From Deltaproteobacteria bacterium (GTDB lineage: Bacteria > Desulfobacterota > Desulfobacteria > Desulfobacterales > SURF-15), in NCBI GenBank assembly GCA_019309565.1, contig JAFDFZ010000009.1, positions 1 to 64,000 of the forward strand: a stretch of 64,000 bases of DNA. The letters run 5' to 3'. This document shows, piece after piece, positions 1 to 8,384 of this stretch. The translations under genes were made by a program, and so were the position numbers. Numbering within the stretch: position 1 is the first letter of the stretch; each line of letters starts with the position of its first letter. Below the pieces are notes generated by a model. That model was not told the DNA's origin. It saw nothing but the letters and a program-made list of their open reading frames with translations, and ran no database searches.

Positions 1-5
1 ATAAG

Positions 6-1154
6 TTAAATACGTCCCGTATGTCCTAGTACTTCACCTTTTCGAACAAGCCACTTACAGACGATTTTCTCCTTACCCTTTATTTGATGACCGTAATAAT
101 CAAGGAAAGTCAAATCTTCTTCAACACGCTCTATTACGGTTAGATCGGCAACCGCTCCCTGGCTAAGCTCAGCCAGATCAACGCGTTTCATGGCTTTTGC
201 AGGCGCGATGGTCATCGCCGCCAGCATTTCTTCTATAGGCATTCCAATGGCCAGAAATTTGCTCGCAGTGTATAGAAGATCATAGACCAGATCTTCCACA
301 TTGGTTGTTGTTACATCCGTGCTGATGATATCCGGCCAGAAACCATGCCCGACAGCCCGTTTCATCACCTCAAAATCCATATGCCATCGAGCAAAACCGG
401 TTTCCATCAAAACCCCTCTTTCCCTTGCCTCACGATATTCGGTTCTGATTTTTCCTGCACGGTCAACCACACCACCAGGGCCCGGATGATAGAGATGGGT
501 CACGATATCCCCTGGGCGAAGAAGGTCCATATATTGACGGAACGAAGGCGGAGGGGGGGATGTATGGATCATTAAAGGAACCTCGGCCTGTTCGGCCGCT
601 TCGATAGCCGCGTATATCGGGGTTAGGTTTGTGAGGCCATGATAGGCACGAACTTTTACCCCTACAAGAAAATCGCGGTTCTCTTCAAGGCATTTTACGG
701 TCTGCAATACATGCACCAGGCGAAGATCGTCATATTCCTGGATGACAGGCACCCCGGCTATTTGTGCTTCGAAACACTGACCGATGAGACTTATGTTCAA
801 AAAAGCAAGTACATTAATCTTCGCCTTTTTTATAATAAACTCACGGAATGCATCGAAATTTAGTGCGCCCGAACTGCCTGCATCCACCATGGTGGTCGTT
901 CCCGCCCGGGGGGCCAGCATATCCGGATTGATGCTTATCCTGTGAAAAAGGTAAAAGCAGTGAACGTGAAAATCAATCAGCCCCGGCGATACGATTTTCC
1001 CTGATGCGTCAAGGACTTTATCAGCCTGTTGAGGTTCAAGATCGGTGCCGATACTAAGGATTCGGCCCCCTTTGATCCCGATATCAGTCTTTACGAACTT
1101 CCTTTCCTTTGGATGGAATAATTCTCCTTGTTTTATTACTAGATCATAAAGCAT
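6..1154 (-). CDS. Amidohydrolase / deacetylase family metallohydrolase
   Basis: A complete cyclic-amidohydrolase-fold enzyme of about 382 residues, probably cytoplasmic, hydrolysing an amide or cyclic amide; the substrate is unknown. The N-terminal beta domain leads into the metal motif DFHVHC (His about 63 and 65). GVKVRAYHG supplies a candidate carboxylated Lys, MIHTSP and VTHLYHPG supply histidines, and IISTDVTT the catalytic Asp, as expected for dihydroorotase/adenine-deaminase relatives. I start it at the ATG at 1154 (MLYDLVIKQG) because GGGAGTGGA lies just upstream and relatives begin there; an in-frame ATG at 1244 would add 30 charged residues and overlap the previous gene. It is the last gene of a leftward set with the DUF72, enolase-superfamily and peptidase genes. 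The family call is firm, the substrate is not. Confidence 0.85.
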   Translation of the reverse strand: MLYDLVIKQGELFHPKERKFVKTDIGIKGGRILSIGTDLEPQQADKVLDASGKIVSPGLIDFHVHCFYLFHRISINPDMLAPRAGTTTMVDAGSSGALNFDAFREFIIKKAKINVLAFLNISLIGQCFEAQIAGVPVIQEYDDLRLVHVLQTVKCLEENRDFLVGVKVRAYHGLTNLTPIYAAIEAAEQAEVPLMIHTSPPPPSFRQYMDLLRPGDIVTHLYHPGPGGVVDRAGKIRTEYREARERGVLMETGFARWHMDFEVMKRAVGHGFWPDIISTDVTTTNVEDLVYDLLYTASKFLAIGMPIEEMLAAMTIAPAKAMKRVDLAELSQGAVADLTVIERVEEDLTFLDYYGHQIKGKEKIVCKWLVRKGEVLGHTGRI

Positions 1155-1233
1155 ATTCCACTCCCGTCTTCGGCGTTTTTCTGCTTCTATTTTAACTAAA
1201 GCAGAATTAAAAGGAAATCGTATAAGAGCTGTG

Positions 1234-1959
1234 CTATCTGACAAGCAACTGTTTGAGCCTGCTGGCGTTGCTTACGGCAAACCCCTCATAATCGTTATCG
1301 AAATAAATATACGTATCCACATTCCAGTTCTTAATTTTCTCGGCCCACTGGCGAAGTTCTGTTTCAGTATAGTTTGAGGCGTACAATTTTTTTGAACCAT
1401 GTAGCCGTATATATACGAAATCAGCGGTTATGGCTTCACAGTAAGGAAATCTTCCGGCTGAATCAGATATGCACAGCGCGATATTGTTCTCCTTAAGAAT
1501 TTGAAAAACAACCTCATCGATCCATGACTCATGACGAACTTCAAGAGCATGACGAAAGGCAGGATTCAGCTCTTTACAGAACGCCTTTAAAATCCGCTCA
1601 TCAAAAGTGAAACTGGGTGGTAGTTGAAAGAGAATCGGGCCGGCTTTTTCTTTCAGTTTTTCCACCGATTGATAGAGTCGTTCCAGAGACTCGGCGGTAT
1701 CTTTAAGCCGTTGAATATGGGTGATGTATCTGCTGCCTTTGACAGCCCACAGGAAGTTGTCAGGTGTTTTTTCATACCAATTGTCAAAAGTCTTTGGCTT
1801 CGGCAGCCGGTAGAAGGTGGCATTTACTTCAACGGTGTCAAAATGTTCGGTGTAAAAATTAAGCCACTTGGATTTAGCCAAACCGGAAGGGTAAAACCTG
1901 TCTTTCCAGTGCTCGTAATTCCATCCTGAAGTTCCAATTCTTCGTAATTTCTCTTTCAT
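1234..1959 (-). CDS. DUF72 (YecE-like) domain protein
   Basis: A 241-residue protein of the DUF72/YecE family, a TIM-barrel-like fold of unknown function. The family hallmarks are visible: the N-terminal GTSGWNYEHWKDRFYP stretch, the NATFYRLP segment, a central GPILFQLPPSF motif, and the C-terminal YIYFDNDYEGFAV. Length is normal and no signal peptide or membrane segment is present. It lies 27 bases after the dipeptidase remnant and 79 bases before the amidohydrolase, all leftward, so co-transcription is likely. Neighbourhood does not reveal a specific role; these genes are widely scattered. Confidence 0.88.
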   Translation of the reverse strand: MKEKLRRIGTSGWNYEHWKDRFYPSGLAKSKWLNFYTEHFDTVEVNATFYRLPKPKTFDNWYEKTPDNFLWAVKGSRYITHIQRLKDTAESLERLYQSVEKLKEKAGPILFQLPPSFTFDERILKAFCKELNPAFRHALEVRHESWIDEVVFQILKENNIALCISDSAGRFPYCEAITADFVYIRLHGSKKLYASNYTETELRQWAEKIKNWNVDTYIYFDNDYEGFAVSNASRLKQLLVR

Positions 1960-1986
1960 TTGTAAAAATGCCTGTTTTTTACTTCT

Positions 1987-2424
1987 TTAATGCCACCAGA
2001 CTTCCTTGAGCACTCGAAGAACATTTTGGCCGATTGCTTTTCGAATATCCTCATCTGAGTACCCGTGTTTAACCAGCCAGCGGACCACATTCGGGAAGGC
2101 TTCGGCAGGATTTTCCATACCCTTTACATATTCCACTTCTTCGTATGGAACCTGTGCTGTTTTTGCGGCTTTCCCGGATAGAAAACTTCGAAAAACACGA
2201 TGCAGCCCCACATGATCTCCAAACAATGTGTCAGGGCCGAAGCTTACATGATCGATTCCAACCAGATCGACGCAGTATTTGAAATGATCCATCACCGATT
2301 CGATGCTATGGGCAAGGTGCTTTCCAGAAAGCGTGGAGTGGGGGGCCGCCTCGATTCCTATGATACCGCCTTTTTCCGCTTCAGAACCGCTTAAATTGGA
2401 ATTGGCAAAATAGATGATCCTCAT
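1987..2424 (-). pseudogene. Internally deleted M19 (renal) dipeptidase remnant
   Basis: The 145-residue reading frame matches only the C-terminal part of peptidase family M19: EKGGIIGIEAAPH, the YCVDLVGIDHVSFGPD segment, and the terminal GQNVLRVLKEVW. Family members are usually 310-400 residues. The zinc-binding His-x-Asp and the bridging Glu and His ligands of the N-terminal half are absent. The frame opens with MRII, which resembles a normal M19 start, then jumps at once to an SN-containing segment that normally sits about 200 residues later, so an internal deletion is more likely than a wrong start. A good GAGGAG ribosome site remains, and the gene is nine bases after the enolase-family stop, so a peptide may still be made, but zinc dipeptidase activity is not expected. 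Confidence 0.7.
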
Positions 2425-2433
2425 GGCTGCTCC

Positions 2434-3534
2434 TCATGACGGGTCAAACTCGATTTCAACCCCCACCCCCGGTCTTTCGGGAACCGGAACAGTTGGCTTG
2501 AGCTGCAGTTTCGGCAGCCCAGGATCTTGAGATAGCATCCGGGGTGCCAATTCGGCGCCGGAAGAAAGCAGGGGAGCGACCGCCGCCAGGTGCAGTTCCG
2601 CTGTCGCTCCGAAGCTTGTGGCATAAGCGCATACCGGGGTTACCGGCACATGGTGCAGGGCCGCTATCTGCGCGATCAAGGCGCCATCTAAAAGAGAGCC
2701 GCACTTTGCCAGTTTGATGCACAGCCCATCCACAAGGCCCGCTTCAAGAAGATGCATGGCATGGCGGGGTGTTTCAATCGCTTCGTCGGCAAATACCGGA
2801 ATCCCGAAGGTATCTGAAATCTTCCGCATCTCTTCCGCTCGTTCCCTGAGCACCGGTTGTTCGATATATTCCAGCTTGGAACTATACCCCACAGCTCGCA
2901 ATACCTGTCCGGTGCGGTTGAAATTGATCCAGCCCTGGTTGGCATCGACCCGCAGTTTACCCTGTGGGGGCATAATCTCAAGGATTGCTCCGATCCGTTC
3001 GATATCTTTTGCAATATCCCCGTCAGCCTTTAACTTCAGGCTGGCAAATCCCTTTGAAAGATGAAGGCGAGCCTGTTCAATAGCCTGCTCTACCGGCAGA
3101 GCACCGATATGGGCACAAAGCGGCACCTGCTTTCGCATCCTGCCTCCCAGCAATTCATACAGGGGAATTGCTCTTTGTTTACCCCACAGATCGTAAAGGG
3201 CCATTTCGACACCCAGCTTTGCACCAGGATTGTGAGGGTAAGCCATGACGGAGCTACGGAATTTCACCAGGGCCTCCTCAAGGGTAAGCCCGATGAGAAG
3301 CGGTGCAAATTGAGATTCGATGATCTCCTGCATCGTTCGACTCGTTCCCCCGGTAAACCGATCAAGCTCCGTACCCTCACCCATACCTGTCAAATTCCCC
3401 ATCGCGATTCTGACAAACACATGATGAGTGATTCTTTTTCCGACCCTTTTATCCCTAAAATCGTAGGATGTAGGAAAGTCCACAGCTAGGGGAATTTCCC
3501 TGGCTACAGCTTGTATGCTCGTAATCTTTTCCAT
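2434..3534 (-). CDS. Enolase-superfamily enzyme, MLE / dipeptide epimerase subgroup
   Basis: A 366-residue member of the mandelate racemase/muconate lactonizing enzyme family. It has the capping domain followed by the barrel with the MLE-subgroup residues: SLKLKAD (Lys167 and Lys169, the KxK acid/base pair), RVDAN (Asp197), IEQP (Glu225) and FADE (Asp250) as Mg ligands, and CIKLAK (Lys274) as the opposite base. This arrangement supports 1,1-proton transfer, for example epimerisation of the alpha carbon of a dipeptide or N-acylamino acid, or a cycloisomerase/OSB-synthase reaction. The adjacent dipeptidase remnant, M28-like peptidase and peptide ABC importer favour a dipeptide or acylamino-acid substrate, which is an inference. 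Start is at ATG 3534, preceded by AAGG. Confidence 0.85.
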   Translation of the reverse strand: MEKITSIQAVAREIPLAVDFPTSYDFRDKRVGKRITHHVFVRIAMGNLTGMGEGTELDRFTGGTSRTMQEIIESQFAPLLIGLTLEEALVKFRSSVMAYPHNPGAKLGVEMALYDLWGKQRAIPLYELLGGRMRKQVPLCAHIGALPVEQAIEQARLHLSKGFASLKLKADGDIAKDIERIGAILEIMPPQGKLRVDANQGWINFNRTGQVLRAVGYSSKLEYIEQPVLRERAEEMRKISDTFGIPVFADEAIETPRHAMHLLEAGLVDGLCIKLAKCGSLLDGALIAQIAALHHVPVTPVCAYATSFGATAELHLAAVAPLLSSGAELAPRMLSQDPGLPKLQLKPTVPVPERPGVGVEIEFDPS

Positions 3535-3639
3535 TTCTTTGCCTTTTTTTATTCTGTATCTAGGGGTGTTGGAATATTGATGTCAGTGTATTTATGAAAA
3601 CTAATCGCTGCATGAGCCATATAAGACATGTCGATTCCC

Positions 3640-5412
3640 TTACAAAACGGCAGCAATTAACTCGCGTGCCTGCGCCACGGCACTGATCAGCCTGTTTTCC
3701 TCTCTTTTGAGCTGGCACTTTAAAAACCGTGCCTGATCGCTTTCCGGATCAAGTGCAGCCAGCCTGGTTGCCGGCGAAAGCCCCGGTAGATCCGGACCGG
3801 GTTGAGCCGGTTGATGACGATGGTTGGGTCGATCGGTCAACAATGCCGGTGTAAGAATCCGATTTAGCTTCATCATCACTCGGTTTACCATGGCATGTTC
3901 CTGGGGGTTATTGCTGCTCTTAGCTTTTTGCGCCCTGTCAAACAACTTCATACAGTCAGCTGCCAGCTCATTAGCAGCAGATATGGAGCCGGAGAAATCG
4001 TAAGCGCCTTTGCAGGATTGTTTGAGCTGCTCCAGACGCTTGAGCAACCGGCTTGCCACCCTTCTGTGATCCATCGGCAGAACGGTTGCATTGGCAAGAC
4101 CGGCTGCCACAGCCGCCAGCAATCGAGTATCGCGTTTGAGAATATCCGGATCCGCCTTATCCAGGGTATCGTGCTCTGTGTGCCACCACCACCCGCCGCC
4201 GCTGCCTCCTACCTTGACTCGATCCGGATGGCCTTCGGGGATCATGCTGTCAAGGCGAATGTTGGAGCCACAATTGGCCCAGAAGGACTGATCGGCATGT
4301 CGTCCCTGGCGGGAAAGAGAGCCCAGACGGCAGTTTTGAGAAAGTGAATCCTGTTTAATGAAATGGCTCACGACGCTTTGTATGAAAGGTTCCAGTTCGT
4401 ATGTTTGTTTGGGTGAAATTTCAAAAGCCCCGCGCACACCAGTGGAATCCACATTGATATCTACAACTGCGTGTTCATAGATGATTTGCCAGAACTGATC
4501 CGAATACCATGTGCTGCCGGCATACCTTCCCGTGGAATGACCGGGCCACCAGGCGAAAATGATTCCTCTTTTCAACTGGTGTCGGTGCCGATGAAACAGG
4601 CGGGCCAATTCCAGTTTGGTAGCGTTACCAGTGGCGTTGTCGGTGATTCCCACATGCCATGAATCGATGTGCCCATGAATGAGGATGAAATCTTCCGAGC
4701 TCTGTCCTCCGATCTTAGCCACCGGAAGTAACAAGGGGAAAAACCCCTTTTCGGTCTGGGTCTGGACCACCGCCTCGACCGGTCCCTGACGACACATCTC
4801 GATAAGCACTTTCCCGTCGTTGCGATCGATGCTTATGACCGGAATGTCGGGCACAAGATGAAGCTCATCGGATGCGGGCATACCCCACGCCGTTGAGACG
4901 ATCATGTTATGAAGTTGATCCGTGACATTGGCGTTGATCAGCGCAAGCGCACCTTTTTGTTGTGCAATCCTTGTCTTCCAGGGACGAACAAGACCTTCTG
5001 CCAGTACAATCTTGCCGCGCAAATCCACATTTTCAAAAAGGCTCGTATCCATGGCCATCCCGGGATAGAATTCCGGGGCACCGATAAATACCACCTCACC
5101 GGCTACCCCTGCCGGAGGGGTGTTGCCTGAAAAGGAATGGGTGATAGCCTTAAACTGCCGCCAGCGGGGATGATAAACCTTCAAGCCGGCGGAAAGAGGA
5201 TGGCTCAGGTAAGCATCGAACTCAAAAAGGTCATGGGGCACCCCCGCATCTGAAAGATTTTGAACTATGTACCGGCAGGCTTTATGCTCATCAGGTTTTC
5301 CTGAATCCCGCTTAAGCGTGGAAAAGTATTCAAGCATCCGCCACATACGATCCGCATCTACTGCTGCCATCACCTCTGCTGCAGGTGAAGCTTTAATCCA
5401 TTCGAATGTCAT
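3640..5412 (-). CDS. M28-family peptidase-like protein with PA domain
   Basis: A 590-residue protein with an inserted PA-type domain (about residues 90-225), then an M28 zinc aminopeptidase fold, then a helical C-terminal region. Metal ligands of M28 are seen in HGHIDSW (His248, Asp250), TDNATGNA (Asp258), NVDSTG (Asp322) and WWHTEHDT (His411). The usual Glu-Glu pair (catalytic base plus zinc ligand) before the GS motif is replaced: the segment reads WWPGHSTGRYAGS, placing His292-Ser293 there. It may therefore be a divergent or non-peptidase member. There is no signal peptide, so it is probably cytoplasmic. Start at 5412 follows AGGAGAAAATACC. It heads the leftward catabolic set and diverges from the peptide ABC importer. 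Confidence 0.82.
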   Translation of the reverse strand: MTFEWIKASPAAEVMAAVDADRMWRMLEYFSTLKRDSGKPDEHKACRYIVQNLSDAGVPHDLFEFDAYLSHPLSAGLKVYHPRWRQFKAITHSFSGNTPPAGVAGEVVFIGAPEFYPGMAMDTSLFENVDLRGKIVLAEGLVRPWKTRIAQQKGALALINANVTDQLHNMIVSTAWGMPASDELHLVPDIPVISIDRNDGKVLIEMCRQGPVEAVVQTQTEKGFFPLLLPVAKIGGQSSEDFILIHGHIDSWHVGITDNATGNATKLELARLFHRHRHQLKRGIIFAWWPGHSTGRYAGSTWYSDQFWQIIYEHAVVDINVDSTGVRGAFEISPKQTYELEPFIQSVVSHFIKQDSLSQNCRLGSLSRQGRHADQSFWANCGSNIRLDSMIPEGHPDRVKVGGSGGGWWWHTEHDTLDKADPDILKRDTRLLAAVAAGLANATVLPMDHRRVASRLLKRLEQLKQSCKGAYDFSGSISAANELAADCMKLFDRAQKAKSSNNPQEHAMVNRVMMKLNRILTPALLTDRPNHRHQPAQPGPDLPGLSPATRLAALDPESDQARFLKCQLKREENRLISAVAQARELIAAVL

Positions 5413-5566
5413 GGTATTTTCTCCTGTATAGCCCTGTATAGCAAATTGGCTTCAAGCTATTCCCCTCTAAACGTTAATGTAAAAACTGCTCCAAGTAAAG
5501 CATAATTCCAGGAAATAGAACTAAGGAGGGTGCGGGGGGGCCCCCACTGTTTGAAGATCAAGCAAC

Positions 5567-5594
5567 AGCCGGACTCTGAGCGTGCCGGCTTTTT
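5567..5594 (+). terminator. Hairpin with T-run upstream of the peptide ABC operon
   Basis: AGCCGG and CCGGCT form a six-base GC-rich stem around a 12-base loop, followed directly by TTTT. It lies 145 bases before the binding-protein start and just upstream of a promoter-like pair, so it could stop read-through into the operon or act in a longer leader. A GGGGG/CCCCC run sits about 20 bases upstream. The stem is short, so the call is tentative. Confidence 0.4.
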
Positions 5595-5639
5595 CGGTTC
5601 AAGCGGGCGCAAAATCCGGTGGTTTTCATCATTGAACTT

Positions 5640-5668
5640 TTTACATTTTATGGTAAGTTTTATTTAAT
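5640..5668 (+). promoter_or_regulatory. Sigma70-like promoter for the peptide ABC operon
   Basis: TTTACA (5640-5645) and TTTAAT (5663-5668) are separated by 17 bases and lie about 70 bases before the start codon of the binding protein, in the divergent gap between the M28-like gene and the importer operon. Inferred from sequence match only. Confidence 0.42.
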
Positions 5669-5739
5669 GCTTGAGCTCTTTGCAGAGGGATGGAACGATT
5701 TTACTAACTCTTAAAGATACCCAAAAGAAAGGAGGCGCT

Positions 5740-7341
5740 ATGATGTTCAAGAAAAGCAGTGTGTTTTCTCTATTGATCGTGGCAGTTGTAGGGGTGCTTT
5801 TGTTTATGCCGGTTTTTATGTCTTCTGCCGATGCAGCAGGGCCTAAAAAGGGTGGCGTGTTTACAATGCCGCTTAGAGGCAATCCCAAAATGTGGCCCAT
5901 GCAGGGCGGGCTTTACAACATCCTTGTAAACAAGGTTATCTACTCCTCTTTGATTCGATATGACAGAGAAGATTTACATCCAACCGGAGACCTGGCGGAA
6001 TCATTCAGTGTTTCCAGCGACGGTCTTGTTTGGACCTTCAGGCTCAAAAAGAACGTCAAATGGCATGACGGCACCCCGTTTACGGCTGCCGATGTCAAAT
6101 GGACTTTCGACACCTATACCAGCCCGGAGGTGGTTTACTTCAGAAAAAGAGCCTTGAAAGATCTGATCAAGACGGAAATCGTAGATGATTACACCGTTAA
6201 GATGCATACAAAAAAACCCAATGCGTCGTTTCCGGTTCTGCTGGGCTATTTGGTAAACATCCTGCCCAAGCACAAACTGGGAAACCTATCCCCGAAGGAA
6301 CTGGTCAACCCGACTGAATTTTTAAGACATCCCATCGGAACCGGTCCTTTCAAATTCGCCGAATTCGTTCCAGGCTCCCACCTGAAGGTGGTGGCCAATA
6401 AGGAATATTTCGACGGGCTGCCATACATCGACGCGGTAATCTACAAGATTATCCGCGACATCGACGCCCAGATCGCTCAGGCCCAGACCGGCCAGCTGGA
6501 TCTGGTAATCATAGAGCCCCATCAGGTGCCGGCGGTTGAAAAAAATCCAAACCTTCGTATCGATCTGGCCAAGCAGGTAAATTACAGTTACATAGGTCTT
6601 CGCAATACCCATCCATTATTTAAAGACAGGCGAGTCCGTCAGGCGCTAAACTTTGCAATTGACAAGGAAGCTATTTTGAAAAATATTTACAAGGGTATGG
6701 GTACCATTTCCAATGGTCCCATCAGCCCCATTCTTGATTGGGTTTATTATCCTAACGTCAAACAATATCTCCATGATCCGGAAAAGGCAAAAGCTCTGCT
6801 CAAAGAGGCCGGCTGGACTCCGGGCCCGGGGGGTATCCTTCACAAAGACGGCAAGCCCTTTAAATTTACCTTGCTTGTGGACAAAGGAAACCCGGTTCGA
6901 GAGCAGCTTGCGGTTGTAGCGCAGGATTACTGGCGCCGGATCGGTCTTGATGTCAAGATCGAAACCGGTGAGTTCGCCAAGATCCTTAAGATGGTCCGCG
7001 ACCCTAACCCCACTTATGATGCCTATGTCATGTGGTACATTCATCCACCGGATCCGGATCTTATCGAATATTATGGATGCGGAGCAGGGGTGATGAACAT
7101 GTATCAGTACTGCAACCCTGAAGCCGATAAACTTATGGAAGCGGGCCGCTCCACATTCGACAGGGCAAAACGAGCTGAGATTTACAAAAAATTTCAGGAG
7201 ATTATCGCTGAAGATGCGCCCAACGTCTATCTATATTTTCCTTCGGAAATCAGGGCCATCAACAAGCGTGTAATGAACTATCCGAAAATAGGGTACAGAG
7301 ACGCATCTATCTACCTGAATCAAATCTGGCTTGAAAAATAA
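5740..7341 (+). CDS. Peptide/opine-type ABC transporter substrate-binding protein
   Basis: A 533-residue extracellular solute-binding protein of family 5 (DppA/OppA type), which captures peptides, opines or related compounds in the periplasm and delivers them to the permeases encoded next. An N-terminal signal sequence (basic MMFKKSS, hydrophobic core, then SSADAAGPKKGG) is visible with a cleavage site near Ala-Asp-Ala-Ala. The family signature WTFRLKKNVKWHDGTPF lies around residue 90, and length is typical. I start at ATG 5740, preceded by AAAGGAGGCGCT; the frame opens further upstream at 5671 but without signal-peptide character. The gene is followed by a perfect 28-base palindrome before the permease genes. 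Substrate is not determinable from sequence alone. Confidence 0.9.
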   Translation: MMFKKSSVFSLLIVAVVGVLLFMPVFMSSADAAGPKKGGVFTMPLRGNPKMWPMQGGLYNILVNKVIYSSLIRYDREDLHPTGDLAESFSVSSDGLVWTFRLKKNVKWHDGTPFTAADVKWTFDTYTSPEVVYFRKRALKDLIKTEIVDDYTVKMHTKKPNASFPVLLGYLVNILPKHKLGNLSPKELVNPTEFLRHPIGTGPFKFAEFVPGSHLKVVANKEYFDGLPYIDAVIYKIIRDIDAQIAQAQTGQLDLVIIEPHQVPAVEKNPNLRIDLAKQVNYSYIGLRNTHPLFKDRRVRQALNFAIDKEAILKNIYKGMGTISNGPISPILDWVYYPNVKQYLHDPEKAKALLKEAGWTPGPGGILHKDGKPFKFTLLVDKGNPVREQLAVVAQDYWRRIGLDVKIETGEFAKILKMVRDPNPTYDAYVMWYIHPPDPDLIEYYGCGAGVMNMYQYCNPEADKLMEAGRSTFDRAKRAEIYKKFQEIIAEDAPNVYLYFPSEIRAINKRVMNYPKIGYRDASIYLNQIWLEK

Positions 7342-7371
7342 GCCCCTGCTGGAACTTCAGATAACTCCGGC

Positions 7372-7399
7372 GGGCCCTGATTGCCGGCAATCAGGGCCC
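7372..7399. promoter_or_regulatory. Perfect 28-base palindrome between binding protein and permease genes
   Basis: GGGCCCTGATTGCC is followed directly by its exact reverse complement, giving a hairpin with a 12-13 bp stem in the mRNA and no mismatch. No T-run follows, so it is unlikely to be a full terminator. Such hairpins after binding-protein genes commonly protect the upstream mRNA from 3' exonucleases or cause partial termination, giving more binding protein than permease; that role is inferred here. Confidence 0.7.
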
Positions 7400-7436
7400 C
7401 CTTGGCTTCCCCTATAATATTGATGGCTGTGGTATC

Positions 7437-8384
7437 GTGTTAAACTATCTTATTAAACGTCTTTTCCAAACCATTGTCCTGCTGTTTGTGGTGACCCTGG
7501 CGGTATTCTCCCTGATTCAGGCAGCCCCAGGTGGTCCTTCCATTCTCGTGGACCCCAATATGAGTGAGGAAGACGTACAGGCCCTTCGTGAAGCCCTGGG
7601 TCTGGATGAGCCTGTTCATGTCCAGTACTTTCGGTGGTTGAGTCGGTTGATGCAGGGCGATCTCGGGCAGTCCTATGCGGTGGGAAGGCCGGTTACTGAG
7701 CTTATCGTGCAAAAAATGCCGGCCACCATGCTTCTGGCCGGTGCGGCGCTTCTTTTTGCCGTGGGGCTTGGTGTTCCTCTTGGGGTAATTTCAGCCGTGA
7801 AACGATACACCGCAACCGATCTTGCGGTTACCACCGTCAGCTTTTTCGGCCTATCGGTTCCGGTATTTTGGTATGGCCTGATGTTAATCATTCTGTTTTC
7901 GGTTAAGCTTCAAATCCTGCCTGCAGGGGGGATGTACGAACTGGGAAAGGAGGTTACCACCTGGGGGCTCATCAAGCACCTTATTTTACCGGCCATCGTA
8001 CTGGGCACTGTGAACATGGCGCAGATTACACGATATACCCGCTCCAGCTTTCTGACTGTATTGAGGCAGGACTATATCCGCACAGCCAGGGCAAAAGGGT
8101 TGCGAGAATCACTGGTACTCTATAAGCATGCATTGCGGAATGCATTGATACCGGTGGTCACTATTATTGGCCTTATTCTTCCTCGCTTTTTGGGTGGTGC
8201 GGCGGTTACGGAAACCGTTTTCACATGGCCTGGACTGGGAAGTCTCGCCATTGCGGCCGCATATAACCGGGACTATCCCACTATAATGGGAGTGTCGCTG
8301 GTTGTTTCGTTTTTAGCTATATTTTCCAATCTTTTGGTAGATATGCTCTACTGTGTAATCGATCCCAGGGTGAAGTATGAATGA
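7437..8384 (+). CDS. Peptide ABC transporter permease, DppB type
   Basis: A 315-residue inner-membrane permease of the binding-protein-dependent transport family. It opens with MLNYLIKRLFQTIVLLFVVTL, the usual DppB first helix, then the large periplasmic loop (APGGPSILVDPNMSEEDVQ...), and the cytoplasmic EAA loop (RTARAKGLRESLVLYKHALRNA) that docks the ATPase. About six membrane segments are expected. The start codon is GTG at 7437; an ATG just upstream closes within seven codons. It overlaps dppC by eight bases, showing translational coupling. Confidence 0.92.
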   Translation: MLNYLIKRLFQTIVLLFVVTLAVFSLIQAAPGGPSILVDPNMSEEDVQALREALGLDEPVHVQYFRWLSRLMQGDLGQSYAVGRPVTELIVQKMPATMLLAGAALLFAVGLGVPLGVISAVKRYTATDLAVTTVSFFGLSVPVFWYGLMLIILFSVKLQILPAGGMYELGKEVTTWGLIKHLILPAIVLGTVNMAQITRYTRSSFLTVLRQDYIRTARAKGLRESLVLYKHALRNALIPVVTIIGLILPRFLGGAAVTETVFTWPGLGSLAIAAAYNRDYPTIMGVSLVVSFLAIFSNLLVDMLYCVIDPRVKYE

